In this document: piece after piece, positions 19,182-26,733 of the stretch
How positions within the stretch are numbered: the first letter of the stretch is position 1
Layout of the letters: each line of letters opens with the position of its first letter
Origin: Clostridia bacterium
GTDB lineage: Bacteria > Bacillota > Clostridia > Christensenellales > Aristaeellaceae
Direction: 5' to 3'
DNA length: 33,332 bases
Assembly (NCBI GenBank): GCA_017524725.1
Contig: JAFXUZ010000014.1
Span: 1-33,332 of the forward strand
Notes under the pieces: model-generated
Seen by the model: the letters and a program-made list of their open reading frames with translations, nothing else
What the model was told of the DNA's origin: nothing
Databases searched by the model: none
Made by a program: the position numbers and the translations under genes

Positions 19182-19710
19182 GTTTGTTTCCGTCTCCTTT
19201 GACGATCTGTAAAGCGCAGTCGGCCATCCTCAGGCCCCGGTTCATGGCGTACTGCTGCAAAGCCCTGTGGGCCTGGGGTTCCGTGAGGCCCTCCCGGCGC
19301 ATCAGGATCTCTTTCGCTTTCCCGATCAGGGCCCGCTCGTCCACGGTGTGCTTCGGAAGCTTCATCCGGTGCAGCTGGGTCAGCATTTCCACCGCGCCGA
19401 GTACCGCCTGCCGGGAGGTGGGCAGGGCCAGTCGGAAGATGCCTTGGGATTCGCACCCTTCCAGCTCCGGGGGCTTTGCGATCAGGAGGATGTGCACCTG
19501 CTCCCCGTAATCCCAGAAAAGCTCGTCCGCGCTGCAGTCCGGGATCTGTCCCGCCAGGATCAGAAGGCCGTCGTCGCAGTCGTTCAGCGTGCGGCGCAAT
19601 TCTCCCGCGCCGGCGCAGAGGCGGTATACCGGGTAGCCGGAGGAGGACAGCAGGGCGGACAGCTGCGTCCGGCTCTGGTCCGAGCTGCCCGCGATCACGA
19701 TCCTCGCCAT
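19171..19710 (-). CDS. ANTAR-domain RNA-binding antiterminator with degenerate receiver
   Basis: A 179-aa protein. Residues 1-115 have the secondary-structure pattern of a response-regulator receiver (ARIVIAGSS, GLLILAGQIP). The phosphoacceptor Asp expected at the end of beta-3 is replaced by a small residue, so it probably does not sense phosphorylation in the usual way. Residues 118-172 form an ANTAR domain (ERALIGKAKEILMRREGL, EPQAHRALQQYAMNRGLRM), a three-helix module that binds RNA hairpins and prevents termination. Start: the ATG at 19710 has GAGGAGG 8 bases upstream; the in-frame GTG at 19719 lies on top of that site. Its place between glnA and gltB, 31 bases after glnA, points to control of nitrogen genes. 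The candidate targets are the leader terminators of glnA and amt. Confidence 0.88.
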   Translation of the reverse strand: MARIVIAGSSDQSRTQLSALLSSSGYPVYRLCAGAGELRRTLNDCDDGLLILAGQIPDCSADELFWDYGEQVHILLIAKPPELEGCESQGIFRLALPTSRQAVLGAVEMLTQLHRMKLPKHTVDERALIGKAKEILMRREGLTEPQAHRALQQYAMNRGLRMADCALQIVKGDGNKHDS

Positions 19711-19741
19711 GCCCTTCACCTCCTCAAAAAATCCGAAAAGC

Positions 19742-21073
19742 TCAGTACATCACGATATAGCGCTCGATCTCCCACCGGCTCACATGGGTGCGGTAGGCGT
19801 CCCATTCCTTGCGCTTGCCTTCGGCGTACTGGCTGAGGACGTGTCCGCCCAGGGCGCCGCAGATGATATCGTCCTTTTCCAGGCATTCCACCGCTTCGAG
19901 CAGTGTGCCGGGAAGGGACCGGATGCCCTTTTCCTCCCGGGTCCGCTCGTCCATGGCGAAAATGTTTTCGGTGATCTCTTCCGGCGCCTGCATTCCCTTT
20001 TCGATGCCGTCCAGGCCCGCGGCTAGGCAGACCGCCATGTTCAGGTAGGGGTTGCAGGAGGGATCCGGGCAGCGCAGTTCCACCCGGGTGCCCATGCCCC
20101 GGGCCGCGGGGATGCGGATCAGCGCGCTGCGGTTGCTGGCGCTCCAGGCCAGGTAGCAGGGGGCTTCGTAGCCGGGAACCAGGCGCTTGTAGCTGTTCAC
20201 CAGGGGGTTTGTAATGGCCGCCATGCCCCGGACGTGGGCCAGGATGCCGGCGATGAAGCTGTAGGCTTCCCTGCTGAGGCCCCGCTTGTCGCTCGGATCG
20301 GCAAATACGTTCTTCCCGTCCCTGAACAGGCTCATGTTGGTGTGCATGCCGCTGCCGTTGATGCCGAAGACAGGCTTGGGCATAAAGGTGGCGTGGAGGC
20401 CGTTCTTCTGGGCCAGGGTCTTGACCGCCAGCTTGAAGGTCATGATGTTGTCGGCGGACACCAGGGCGTCGGCGTACTTGAAGTCGATCTCGTGCTGGCC
20501 GGCGGCCACCTCGTGGTGGCTGGCCTCGATCTCGAAGCCCATCTGCTCCAGGGCCATGCAGATCTCCCGGCGGGTGCTCTCTCCGTGGTCCAGGGGACCC
20601 AGGTCAAAGTATCCGGCCTCGTCGGAGGTGGCGGTGGTGGGATGTCCCTGTTCATCGGTCTGGAAGAGGAAGAATTCCATTTCCGGGCCCACGTTGAAGG
20701 AGTAGCCCATGTCCGCGGCCTTCTGAAGCACCCGCTTCAATACGCCCCGGGGATCGCCGGCGAAGGGAGAGCCGTCCGGATTGTGGACGTCGCAGATCAG
20801 CCGGGCCACCTTGCCGTGCTGGGGACGCCAGGGCAGGATCGCGAAGGTGTCCAGGTCCGGCCACAGGTACTGGTCGCTTTCGTTGATGCGCACAAAACCC
20901 TCGATGGAGCTGCCGTCGATCATGATCTGGTTGTTTACGGCCTTCTCCACCTGGCTGGCGGTGATGGCCACGTTCTTCAGCTGGCCGAAGATGTCGGTGA
21001 ACTGCATGCGGATGAACTCAACGTCGCCTTCGCGGACCATGCGGATGATGTCTTCCTTCGTGTACTTGCTCAT
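19742..21073 (-). CDS. glnA: Glutamine synthetase, type I
   Basis: A 443-aa ATP-dependent ligase making glutamine from glutamate and ammonium. The length and sequence fit the shorter Gram-positive type I enzyme. Seen: [16 protein letters not shown] (N-terminal beta-grasp), metal ligands in GPEMEFFLF, the ammonia/glutamate region in [10 protein letters not shown], the ATP/glutamate loop around NRSALIRIP, and [21 protein letters not shown] lies 7 bases before the ATG at 21073. It is the first gene of the long minus-strand string. It is preceded by a consensus-like promoter and by a terminator hairpin in a leader of only about 65 bases, so expression is likely set by readthrough of that terminator. 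Confidence 0.97.
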   Translation of the reverse strand: MSKYTKEDIIRMVREGDVEFIRMQFTDIFGQLKNVAITASQVEKAVNNQIMIDGSSIEGFVRINESDQYLWPDLDTFAILPWRPQHGKVARLICDVHNPDGSPFAGDPRGVLKRVLQKAADMGYSFNVGPEMEFFLFQTDEQGHPTTATSDEAGYFDLGPLDHGESTRREICMALEQMGFEIEASHHEVAAGQHEIDFKYADALVSADNIMTFKLAVKTLAQKNGLHATFMPKPVFGINGSGMHTNMSLFRDGKNVFADPSDKRGLSREAYSFIAGILAHVRGMAAITNPLVNSYKRLVPGYEAPCYLAWSASNRSALIRIPAARGMGTRVELRCPDPSCNPYLNMAVCLAAGLDGIEKGMQAPEEITENIFAMDERTREEKGIRSLPGTLLEAVECLEKDDIICGALGGHVLSQYAEGKRKEWDAYRTHVSRWEIERYIVMY

Positions 21074-21086
21074 GGCGATACCTCCT

Positions 21087-21134
21087 AAAAAACGAAAAGG
21101 CAGGGAAAGTCGTTTGACATGACTCCCTTGCCTT
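21087..21134 (-). terminator. Leader terminator (attenuator) of glnA
   Basis: The minus-strand transcript would start around 21138 and immediately form a hairpin: AAGGCA with TGCCTT, a bulged A, GGGA with TCCC, and GTC with GAC (21134-21097). TTTTCGTTTTTT follows, and the ribosome binding site begins directly after the T run. Such a terminator inside the 5' leader of glnA must be bypassed for expression, so it is probably conditional. The amt leader carries a very similar element at 23714-23754. Confidence 0.75.
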
Positions 21135-21144
21135 GTCTGGCGGG

Positions 21145-21174
21145 ATGATAGCACGGATGAGAAAAAGCTGTCAA
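21145..21174 (-). promoter_or_regulatory. Promoter of glnA (sigma-70 type)
   Basis: The minus strand has TTGACA (21174-21169), an 18-base spacer and TATCAT (21150-21145). The start point would be at about 21138, right at the 5' edge of the attenuator hairpin. Confidence 0.8.
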
Positions 21175-21204
21175 GCGTTTTGAAACAGATGAATTGTTTT
21201 CCTG

Positions 21205-21270
21205 CTGTTTTTTTCAAAACAGGGCTGCTATTCTACATTAAATTGCATTTTTGACGATTTGAAAATGCAA
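21205..21270. repeat. Two AT-rich inverted repeats between glnA and asnB promoters
   Basis: CTGTTTT/AAAACAG (21205-21211 and 21216-21222) and TTGCATTTT/AAAATGCAA (21243-21251 and 21262-21270) lie between the divergent promoters. The second ends 9 bases before the asnB -35. They could be protein-binding operators. The first does not fit the GlnR box (TGTNA-N7-TNACA), so no regulator is named. Confidence 0.4.
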
Positions 21271-21279
21271 AATCAGCCC

Positions 21280-21308
21280 TTGACAGGGCCTTTGCGCCGT
21301 GCTATGAT
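21280..21308 (+). promoter_or_regulatory. Promoter of asnB (sigma-70 type)
   Basis: TTGACA (21280-21285), a 17-base spacer and TATGAT (21303-21308): nearly perfect consensus. The T-box leader starts just downstream. Confidence 0.88.
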
Positions 21309-21314
21309 GCGTCC

Positions 21315-21580
21315 AACCGAACAGGTGAAAGCGTTGCGGAAGCAAAGTACCCCGGTGCGGCGGCATCCAAGAGAGCGGGCGATGGTGTGAATCCCGCATG
21401 GGTCCCCGGGCGAAGAACCCTTCCAAGCCCAAACTGAAAGGCCGAGGCCGAGTAGGGGCGGCGGGCACGGCGGCCCGTTATCCTCGCCGGGGCTTGACAG
21501 AGCCCTGAAAGAGAAGCAAATCAGGTGGCACCACGGAGAGGCGGCCTTCGTCCTGAAATATCAGAACGATTGCCGACCGC
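21315..21580 (+). promoter_or_regulatory. T-box riboswitch, tRNA-Asn specific, upstream of asnB
   Basis: The leader shows T-box landmarks in order: stem I (AGAGAGCGGG ... GTGTGAATCCCGC), a specifier loop CGAAGAACCC with codon AAC at 21416-21418, the GAGTAGG...CGG...GTTA region, and the T-box sequence AGGTGGCACCACGG (21523-21536). UGGC in the bulge pairs with an acceptor end carrying discriminator G, as expected for tRNA-Asn. The hairpin after the T box (GCCTTCGTCC ... CGATTGCC) is imperfect and has no T run. CCTTCG in it could pair with the CGGAGG ribosome binding site, so the switch may act on translation rather than on termination. Low charging of tRNA-Asn should raise asparagine synthesis. 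Confidence 0.92.
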
Positions 21581-21597
21581 GAACGGAGGTGCTTTTT

Positions 21598-23178
21598 ATG
21601 TGTTCCATCTTTGCTGTCACCGGAAAGACCATTCCCGAAGAAAAACTGCGCGAATGCTTTGACCGCACCGTCAGCCGGGGGCCGGACATGAGCCGGTTTG
21701 AGGAGATCCCCTGCGGGTACCTGGGGTTTCACCGCCTGGCCATCATGGGCCTGGACGAAATGGGCATGCAGCCCTTCCGCCTGGACAGGGACGCGGTGGT
21801 CTGCAACGGGGAGCTTTACGGCTTCCGCCCCTTAAGGGAAAGGCTTTCGGCGAAGTACGACATCAAAAGCCTGTCTGACTGCGAGATCCTTCTGCCCCTG
21901 TACCATGAATACGGCATTGAAATGTTCAAGACCCTGGACGCGGAGTTCGCCCTGGTCCTATGGGACGGGGAAAAACAAAAGCTGATCGCCGCCCGGGACC
22001 CCATCGGCATCCGGCCCCTGTATTACGGCAGGCTTCCGGACGGGGAATGGGCTTTCGCAAGCGAGCCCAAAAACCTGATGGGCCTGTGCGGCGCCATTCT
22101 GCCCTTCCCGCCGGGGCATTACTGGATGGACGGGGAGTTTGTGCAATACGCCGACCCGGCTTACGTGGGCTATTTCACCATGAAAACGGAGGAGGAGGTG
22201 TGCGCGAAGCTGCGCCGGCTTTTGACGGACGGCGTCGGGAAGCGCCTGGACGCCGACGCACCCGTCGGCTTCCTGCTCTCCGGCGGCCTGGATTCCTCCC
22301 TGGTGTGCGCCATCGCCCAAAAAATACTGGACAAGCCTATCCGCACCTTCGCCATCGGCATGGATGTGGACGCCATCGACCTGAAATACGCCCGCATGGC
22401 GGCGGAATACATCGGCAGCGACCATACGGAGGTCATCATCAGCGAAAAGGATGTGCTGGAGGCGCTGCCGACGGTGGTGGAGCTGCTGGGCACCTGGGAC
22501 ATCACCACCATCCGGGCGTCCATCGGCATGTACCTGGTGTGCAAATGGATCCATGAGCATACGGACATCCGGGTGCTGCTGACGGGCGAGATATCCGACG
22601 AACTTTTCGGATACAAATACACGGACTTTGCGCCCGACGCCGCGGCCTTCCAGGAGGAGGCGGAAAAGCGCATACGTGAACTGCATGTGTACGACGTGCT
22701 TCGGGCCGACCGCTGCATCTCCGTCAACTCCCTGGAAGCCCGGGTGCCCTTCGGCGACCTGAAGTTCGTCCGCTACGCCATGAGCATCGACCCCGAACTG
22801 AAAATGAACACCCATAACATGGGCAAGTACCTGATCCGGAAGGCCTTCGCCGAGGATCATATCCTGCCGGACGAGATCCTCTGGCGGCAGAAGGCGGCTT
22901 TCTCCGACGCGGTGGGGCATTCCATGGTGAACGACCTGAAGGCCCTGGCGGAAAGGACGTATACGGACAAGGAATTTACGTTAAAGGCGTCGAAATACGA
23001 TTACCGTCCGCCTTTTACCAAGGAAAGCCTGCTCTACCGGGAACTGTTTGAGCGGTTCTACCCCGGCCAGGCGCGGATGATCCCGGATTACTGGATGCCG
23101 AACAAAGCCTGGCCAGGCTGCGACGTGGACGACCCATCGGCAAGGGTCCTGAGCAACTACGGGGCCAGCGGGGAGTGA
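21598..23178 (+). CDS. asnB: Asparagine synthase (glutamine-hydrolysing)
   Basis: A 526-aa enzyme converting aspartate to asparagine with glutamine and ATP. The start at 21598 gives MCSIFAV, placing the catalytic Cys at position 2 of the N-terminal glutaminase domain; GGAGG lies 8 bases upstream, and an in-frame GTG at 21589 overlaps that site. Glutaminase residues CNGELYGF and the GWAFASEPKNLMG-like region are present. The synthetase domain begins at about 205 with the PP-loop SGGLDSSL, later GEISDELFGYKY and LEARVPFGDL. Its T-box responds to tRNA-Asn. A GNAT gene follows after 9 bases. Confidence 0.97.
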   Translation: MCSIFAVTGKTIPEEKLRECFDRTVSRGPDMSRFEEIPCGYLGFHRLAIMGLDEMGMQPFRLDRDAVVCNGELYGFRPLRERLSAKYDIKSLSDCEILLPLYHEYGIEMFKTLDAEFALVLWDGEKQKLIAARDPIGIRPLYYGRLPDGEWAFASEPKNLMGLCGAILPFPPGHYWMDGEFVQYADPAYVGYFTMKTEEEVCAKLRRLLTDGVGKRLDADAPVGFLLSGGLDSSLVCAIAQKILDKPIRTFAIGMDVDAIDLKYARMAAEYIGSDHTEVIISEKDVLEALPTVVELLGTWDITTIRASIGMYLVCKWIHEHTDIRVLLTGEISDELFGYKYTDFAPDAAAFQEEAEKRIRELHVYDVLRADRCISVNSLEARVPFGDLKFVRYAMSIDPELKMNTHNMGKYLIRKAFAEDHILPDEILWRQKAAFSDAVGHSMVNDLKALAERTYTDKEFTLKASKYDYRPPFTKESLLYRELFERFYPGQARMIPDYWMPNKAWPGCDVDDPSARVLSNYGASGE

Positions 23179-23187
23179 TAGGAGAAA

Positions 23188-23649
23188 ATGGAGGGAATCA
23201 CATACCGGCGGACGACCGGGGATGATCCGGTGTTTCTTCGGTTCTACGCCGTGACCGAGGAATACTACAGCCGCATTGCGGGCGGCGCGGACAAACGTCG
23301 GGATTTTGTTCCCTTCAACGCGTCCGACAGGATCCCGTTCGTGGTGCTGGCCTTCTTTAGCGGCGTGCCGGCGGGCTGCGCCGGTCTGAAAAAGTATTCG
23401 GATACCGACGCCGAGGTCAAGCGGGTGTGGGTGGAGCCGGCCTTCCGCTCAAGGCGCATCGCTTCGGGCCTTATGGACCGCGTGGAGGAAAGGGCCCGGG
23501 AAGAGGGCTTTCGCCGCGTCATATTGCAGACCAGGCCCCTGATGCAGGACGCGGTCAGGCTGTACGAAGGGCGGGGTTATACGCTGATTCAAAACTACCC
23601 GCCCTATGACCGCCTGGAAGGGGCCGTGTGCTACGCCAAAGAGCTTTAA
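23188..23649 (+). CDS. GNAT-family N-acetyltransferase
   Basis: A 153-aa single-domain acetyltransferase. The acetyl-CoA binding motif A lies at about residues 80-105 (VWVEPAFRSRRIASGLMDRVEERA: the R-x-x-R/S-x-A pattern), preceded by the beta-4 strand and followed by VILQTRPLMQDAVRLYEGRGY (motif B). The ribosome binding site is TAGGAG before the ATG at 23188. It follows asnB by 9 bases and is probably co-transcribed, so it may come under the T-box. Its substrate is unknown. A TTGACA promoter for the next gene starts 22 bases after its stop. Confidence 0.85.
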   Translation: MEGITYRRTTGDDPVFLRFYAVTEEYYSRIAGGADKRRDFVPFNASDRIPFVVLAFFSGVPAGCAGLKKYSDTDAEVKRVWVEPAFRSRRIASGLMDRVEERAREEGFRRVILQTRPLMQDAVRLYEGRGYTLIQNYPPYDRLEGAVCYAKEL

Positions 23650-23670
23650 TGTTTTTTGACTGTATTCCCA

Positions 23671-23699
23671 TTGACAAACAGGATTCGACAGCATAAAAT
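23671..23699 (+). promoter_or_regulatory. Promoter of the amt-PII gene
   Basis: TTGACA (23671-23676), a 17-base spacer and TAAAAT (23694-23699). Predicted start is at about 23706. Confidence 0.8.
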
Positions 23700-23713
23700 G
23701 CCATCATTCCGAC

Positions 23714-23754
23714 AAGGCGCAAGGGTGTGCTTTCAACACCCCTGCGCCTTTTTT
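23714..23754 (+). terminator. Leader terminator (attenuator) of amt-PII
   Basis: AAGGCGCA (23714-23721) pairs with TGCGCCTT (23743-23750). An A-C mismatch follows, then GGGTG with CACCC, and six T end the element. It sits within the first ~50 bases of the transcript, about 35 bases before the amt start. It shares with the glnA leader the start GACAAGGC, the unpaired A and the GGG/CCC step, and so may be controlled by the same factor. Confidence 0.75.
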
Positions 23755-23788
23755 GCCGGAAATTTTTAATGAAACGGAAGTGAGCGGT

Positions 23789-25489
23789 ATGACGTACTCC
23801 CCCGCAAACACCATCTGGGTCCTGCTGGGCGCGGCCCTGGTCTTCTTTATGCAGGCGGGTTTCGCCATGTGCGAAGCCGGCTTTACCCGCGCGAAGAACA
23901 CCGGCAACATCCTGATGAAAAACCTGATGGACTTCTGCATCGGCACGCCGCTGTACTGGCTGCTCGGCTTCGGCATCATGTTCGGCGCCGGCACGGCGCT
24001 TTTCGGGCGGATCGACCCCTTCATCATGGGGGACTACAGCGCTGTGCTGCCCGCGGGGGTGCCGCTGTGGGCTTACGCCATTTTCCAGACCGTGTTCTGC
24101 GCCACCTCCGCCACCATCGTTTCCGGTGCCATGGCGGAGCGCACGAAGTTTTCGGCCTACTGCGTTTATTCCGCCGCCATCTCCCTGTTCATTTACCCGG
24201 TATCCGGCCACTGGATCTGGGGCGGCGGCTGGCTTTCAGAAATGGGCTTCCACGATTTTGCCGGCTCCACGGCCGTGCACATGGTGGGCGGCGTGTGCGC
24301 CTTGATCGGCGCGAAGATCCTCGGGCCCCGCGTCGGCAAATACGGCAGTGACGGAAAGCCCCGGGCCATCCTGGGCCACAACCTGTCCATCGCCGCCCTG
24401 GGCGTGTTCATCCTGTGGTTCTGCTGGTTCGGCTTCAACGGCGCGTCCACCGTGGGCATGGACAGCGACGACCTGATCTTATCCGCCGGTCTGGTCTTCT
24501 TCAACACCAACCTGGCAGCTGCCCTTGCGACCCTGGTGACGATGTTCTTTACCTGGCTGCGCTACGGCAAGCCCGATGTGTCCATGACCTTCAACGCCGC
24601 CCTGGCGGGCCTTGTGGGCATCACCGCCGGCTGCGACGCGGTGGATCCCTTCGGCGCGGCGGTGATCGGTATCGTCTGCGGCCTGGTGATGTCGCTGTCC
24701 ATCGGCTTTTTCGATAAGATCGTGAAGATCGACGATCCGGTGGGCGCCATCTCCGTGCACGGGGTGTGCGGCGCCCTGGGAACGGTCCTGACCGGATTCT
24801 TCGCCACCGGCGTTTCCACGGAAAAGGGCCTGTTCTACGGCGGAGGGTTCCGCTTCCTCGGCGTGCAGGCCCTGGGCGTGGCTTCCGCCGCCGCCTGGAC
24901 GGCGGCCGTGATCACCCTTGTGTTCCTCGCGATCAAAAAGACCATGGGCCTCAGGGCGGACGCCGCGGACGAGGTGATGGGCCTGGACCGTTCCGAACAC
25001 GGACTGACGACGGCCTACGCGGGCTTTGCCGTCCTGCCGGACGGAAGCCTGGCGGAGGAAACGGCGCCGCTGCCCGAACACGAAGCCTCTCCCGCTCCCG
25101 TGCTGCGCTCCCCGAAGGAAAAGGCCCCGGAGGAGCCGGTCTACACCCGCGTGCAGATCATCTGCCGGCCCGGCAGCCTGGAAGGCCTGAAGGCAGCCAT
25201 GAACAAGATCGGCATCACCGGCATGACGGTGACCAACGTGATGGGCTACGGCGCCCAGAAGGGCAAGCCGGAATATTACCGCGGCACGCCGGTTGAAACG
25301 ACGCTCCTGCCCAAGGTGCAGGTGGATATCGTGGTCAGCAAAGTCCCAGTGCGTCAGGTGATCGATACGGCCAGGTCCGTCCTGCATACAGGCCATATCG
25401 GCGACGGCAAGATATTCGTGCAGGAAGTGGACAACGTGGTGCGCGTCCGTACGGGCGAGGAAGGATACGACGCCCTGCAATCGGATTGA
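23789..25489 (+). CDS. amt: Ammonium transporter with fused C-terminal PII domain
   Basis: A 566-aa membrane protein. Residues 1 to about 405 are an Amt ammonium channel with around 11 membrane segments. The two pore histidines are visible in DFAGSTAVHMVGG and ISVHGVCGALGT. A Pro/Glu-rich linker (about 410-450) leads to a complete PII (GlnB/GlnK) domain at about 450-560: YTRVQIICRP, GMTVTNVMGYGAQKG, T-loop tyrosine in PEYYRG, VDIVVSKVPVRQVID and GKIFVQEVDNVVRVRTGE. PII proteins sense ATP/ADP and 2-oxoglutarate and plug the channel when nitrogen is sufficient; here sensor and channel are one chain. The ATG at 23789 (MTYSPANTIWVLLGAA) was chosen over a TTG at 23753 lying in the terminator T run. 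The ribosome binding site is weak (GGAAGTGAG). Confidence 0.94.
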   Translation: MTYSPANTIWVLLGAALVFFMQAGFAMCEAGFTRAKNTGNILMKNLMDFCIGTPLYWLLGFGIMFGAGTALFGRIDPFIMGDYSAVLPAGVPLWAYAIFQTVFCATSATIVSGAMAERTKFSAYCVYSAAISLFIYPVSGHWIWGGGWLSEMGFHDFAGSTAVHMVGGVCALIGAKILGPRVGKYGSDGKPRAILGHNLSIAALGVFILWFCWFGFNGASTVGMDSDDLILSAGLVFFNTNLAAALATLVTMFFTWLRYGKPDVSMTFNAALAGLVGITAGCDAVDPFGAAVIGIVCGLVMSLSIGFFDKIVKIDDPVGAISVHGVCGALGTVLTGFFATGVSTEKGLFYGGGFRFLGVQALGVASAAAWTAAVITLVFLAIKKTMGLRADAADEVMGLDRSEHGLTTAYAGFAVLPDGSLAEETAPLPEHEASPAPVLRSPKEKAPEEPVYTRVQIICRPGSLEGLKAAMNKIGITGMTVTNVMGYGAQKGKPEYYRGTPVETTLLPKVQVDIVVSKVPVRQVIDTARSVLHTGHIGDGKIFVQEVDNVVRVRTGEEGYDALQSD

Positions 25490-25511
25490 ACGATGCCATA
25501 AAGAACAACTT

Positions 25512-25623
25512 CGGCGCCCCGCGGAGGAAAGGACCGCGGGGCGCCGTACCGATCCCGGGGTGTGGCGGGCGAAGTTTCGGGGCCTGCGCGGCCCCGTACC
25601 CCGCGGCAGGGCTTTGCCCCTGC
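25512..25623. repeat. Cluster of GC-rich hairpins in a 294-base gap
   Basis: Three hairpins follow one another: a 13-bp perfect stem (25512-25524 with 25534-25546), GGGGCC/GGCCCC (25579-25584 with 25590-25595) and GCAGGG with CCCCTGC (25606-25611 with 25617-25623). The first may end the amt transcript, though no T run follows. The composition looks like a dispersed intergenic repeat, but no second copy is in this window. I see no gene between 25490 and 25783. A TATCAT with an upstream TG near 25713 may serve the next gene. Confidence 0.5.
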
Positions 25624-25783
25624 ACCCCGATCCGGCGATGGGGTACCGGACGCTGCTCCGCGGGTCTCCGCCTGTTTGGGCATGGGGTATGGCCATCCCG
25701 CCCGGTCCTGTGGTATCATATTCGTGAACAGGGCCGAAGGACGCCCTTTCGGGCCCTGACGGTACGTTAGGGAGGTCATGAAT

Positions 25784-26647
25784 ATGAAGGAGCATATCAT
25801 TGAGAACGGTTTTCTGCGGGTGACCGTGTCCGACGCCGGCGCGGAGCTTTGCAGCGTGATCGACAGGGAACGGAACCTGGAGCGCATCTGGACCGGCGAT
25901 CCGGCCGTATGGAACCGCCACGCCCCCGTCCTGTTCCCTTTCGTCGGGAAGGTGACGGAGGGGAAATACCGCGTCGGGGACAGGGAATACGAGATGAAAA
26001 CCCAGCACGGGTTCGCCCGGGATATGGTTTTTGAATGCGTGGGGGAGACGCCGGATTCGGTATCGCACCGCCTGGACGCATCGGATCGGACCCGGGAACG
26101 CTATCCGTATGAATTCAGCCTCACGGTTACCCATCGGCTGGAGGGAAAACGGCTTTGCGTTTCGTGGCTTGTGGAGAACAGGGGGAGAGAAAGGATGTAT
26201 TTCTCCATCGGCGGGCATCCCGGTTTCCTGCTGCCCGAGGGCGTAAAAAAGGAGGACTGCCGCATTTCCTTCCCGGGAGCGGAGTCCCTCCGGTACCGGA
26301 ACGCCAGTAAGGCCGGCTTCGCCCTGCCCGAGATGAAGACGCTTTCCCCGGACGGGGGCTCCGCCCCTTATCGGGAAGATATCCCGGATACGTGGATCTT
26401 TGAGGACGGGCAGGTCAAAGAGGTCGGGATCCTGCTGCCGGACGGGGAGCCCTTCGTCACGCTGCATTGCGCCGCCTTTCCCATGCTGGCGGTGTGGGCG
26501 AATCCCGCCGGGCCCTTCATCTGCCTGGAGCCCTGGTTCGGGCGCACCGACGACGAGGGTTTCCGGGGGACCATCGACCGGAAAAAGGACATCCAAAGCC
26601 TTGAAAAAGGCGAAAAGAAGGAGTACGGCTATTCCATCGACTTCTGA
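25784..26647 (+). CDS. Aldose 1-epimerase family protein
   Basis: A 287-aa protein of the galactose-mutarotase-like beta-sandwich family, close to the LacX/YeaD type of uncharacterised sugar epimerases. Seen: WNRHAPVLFPFVG near the N terminus, the catalytic-type His in KTQHGFARD, SIGGHPGF in the middle (second His), and a C-terminal ICLEPWFGRTD with the expected acidic residue. The ATG at 25784 lies 8 bases after GGAGG; another ATG at 25778 is too close to it. It probably interconverts sugar anomers. It stands alone, between the hairpin cluster and a broken GNAT gene, so context says nothing on the substrate. Confidence 0.86.
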   Translation: MKEHIIENGFLRVTVSDAGAELCSVIDRERNLERIWTGDPAVWNRHAPVLFPFVGKVTEGKYRVGDREYEMKTQHGFARDMVFECVGETPDSVSHRLDASDRTRERYPYEFSLTVTHRLEGKRLCVSWLVENRGRERMYFSIGGHPGFLLPEGVKKEDCRISFPGAESLRYRNASKAGFALPEMKTLSPDGGSAPYREDIPDTWIFEDGQVKEVGILLPDGEPFVTLHCAAFPMLAVWANPAGPFICLEPWFGRTDDEGFRGTIDRKKDIQSLEKGEKKEYGYSIDF

Positions 26648-26683
26648 CGACCCCGCGGACGGCGGAAAACCGCGTCCGGTATA

Positions 26684-26719
26684 TAAGGATCCTCCGGGCT
26701 GGGCGGCCCGGAGGATGCA
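26684..26719. repeat. Hairpin after the aldose epimerase gene
   Basis: CCTCCGGGC and GCCCGGAGG (about 26690-26717) form a strong stem around TGGGCG. No T run follows, so its role as terminator is uncertain. Confidence 0.45.
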
Positions 26720-26733
26720 TCATTCTTATCGGT

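Noticed and set aside
21074..21140. Glutamine riboswitch (glnA RNA motif) in the glnA leader
   Set aside because: None of the conserved motif bases are visible; the leader is just the terminator hairpin and the ribosome binding site.
21125..21144. An antiterminator hairpin (CCCGCC / GGC..GGG, hexaloop AGACAA) competing with the glnA terminator, as an ANTAR target
   Set aside because: Its 5' arm lies between the -10 element and the predicted start point, so it would not be in the RNA; the hexaloop also lacks the G expected at position 4. 5'-end mapping could reopen this.
24479..26596. Long minus-strand open frame (705 codons) across amt and the aldose epimerase gene
   Set aside because: It covers two real opposite-strand genes and the GC-rich hairpin cluster, and resembles nothing known.
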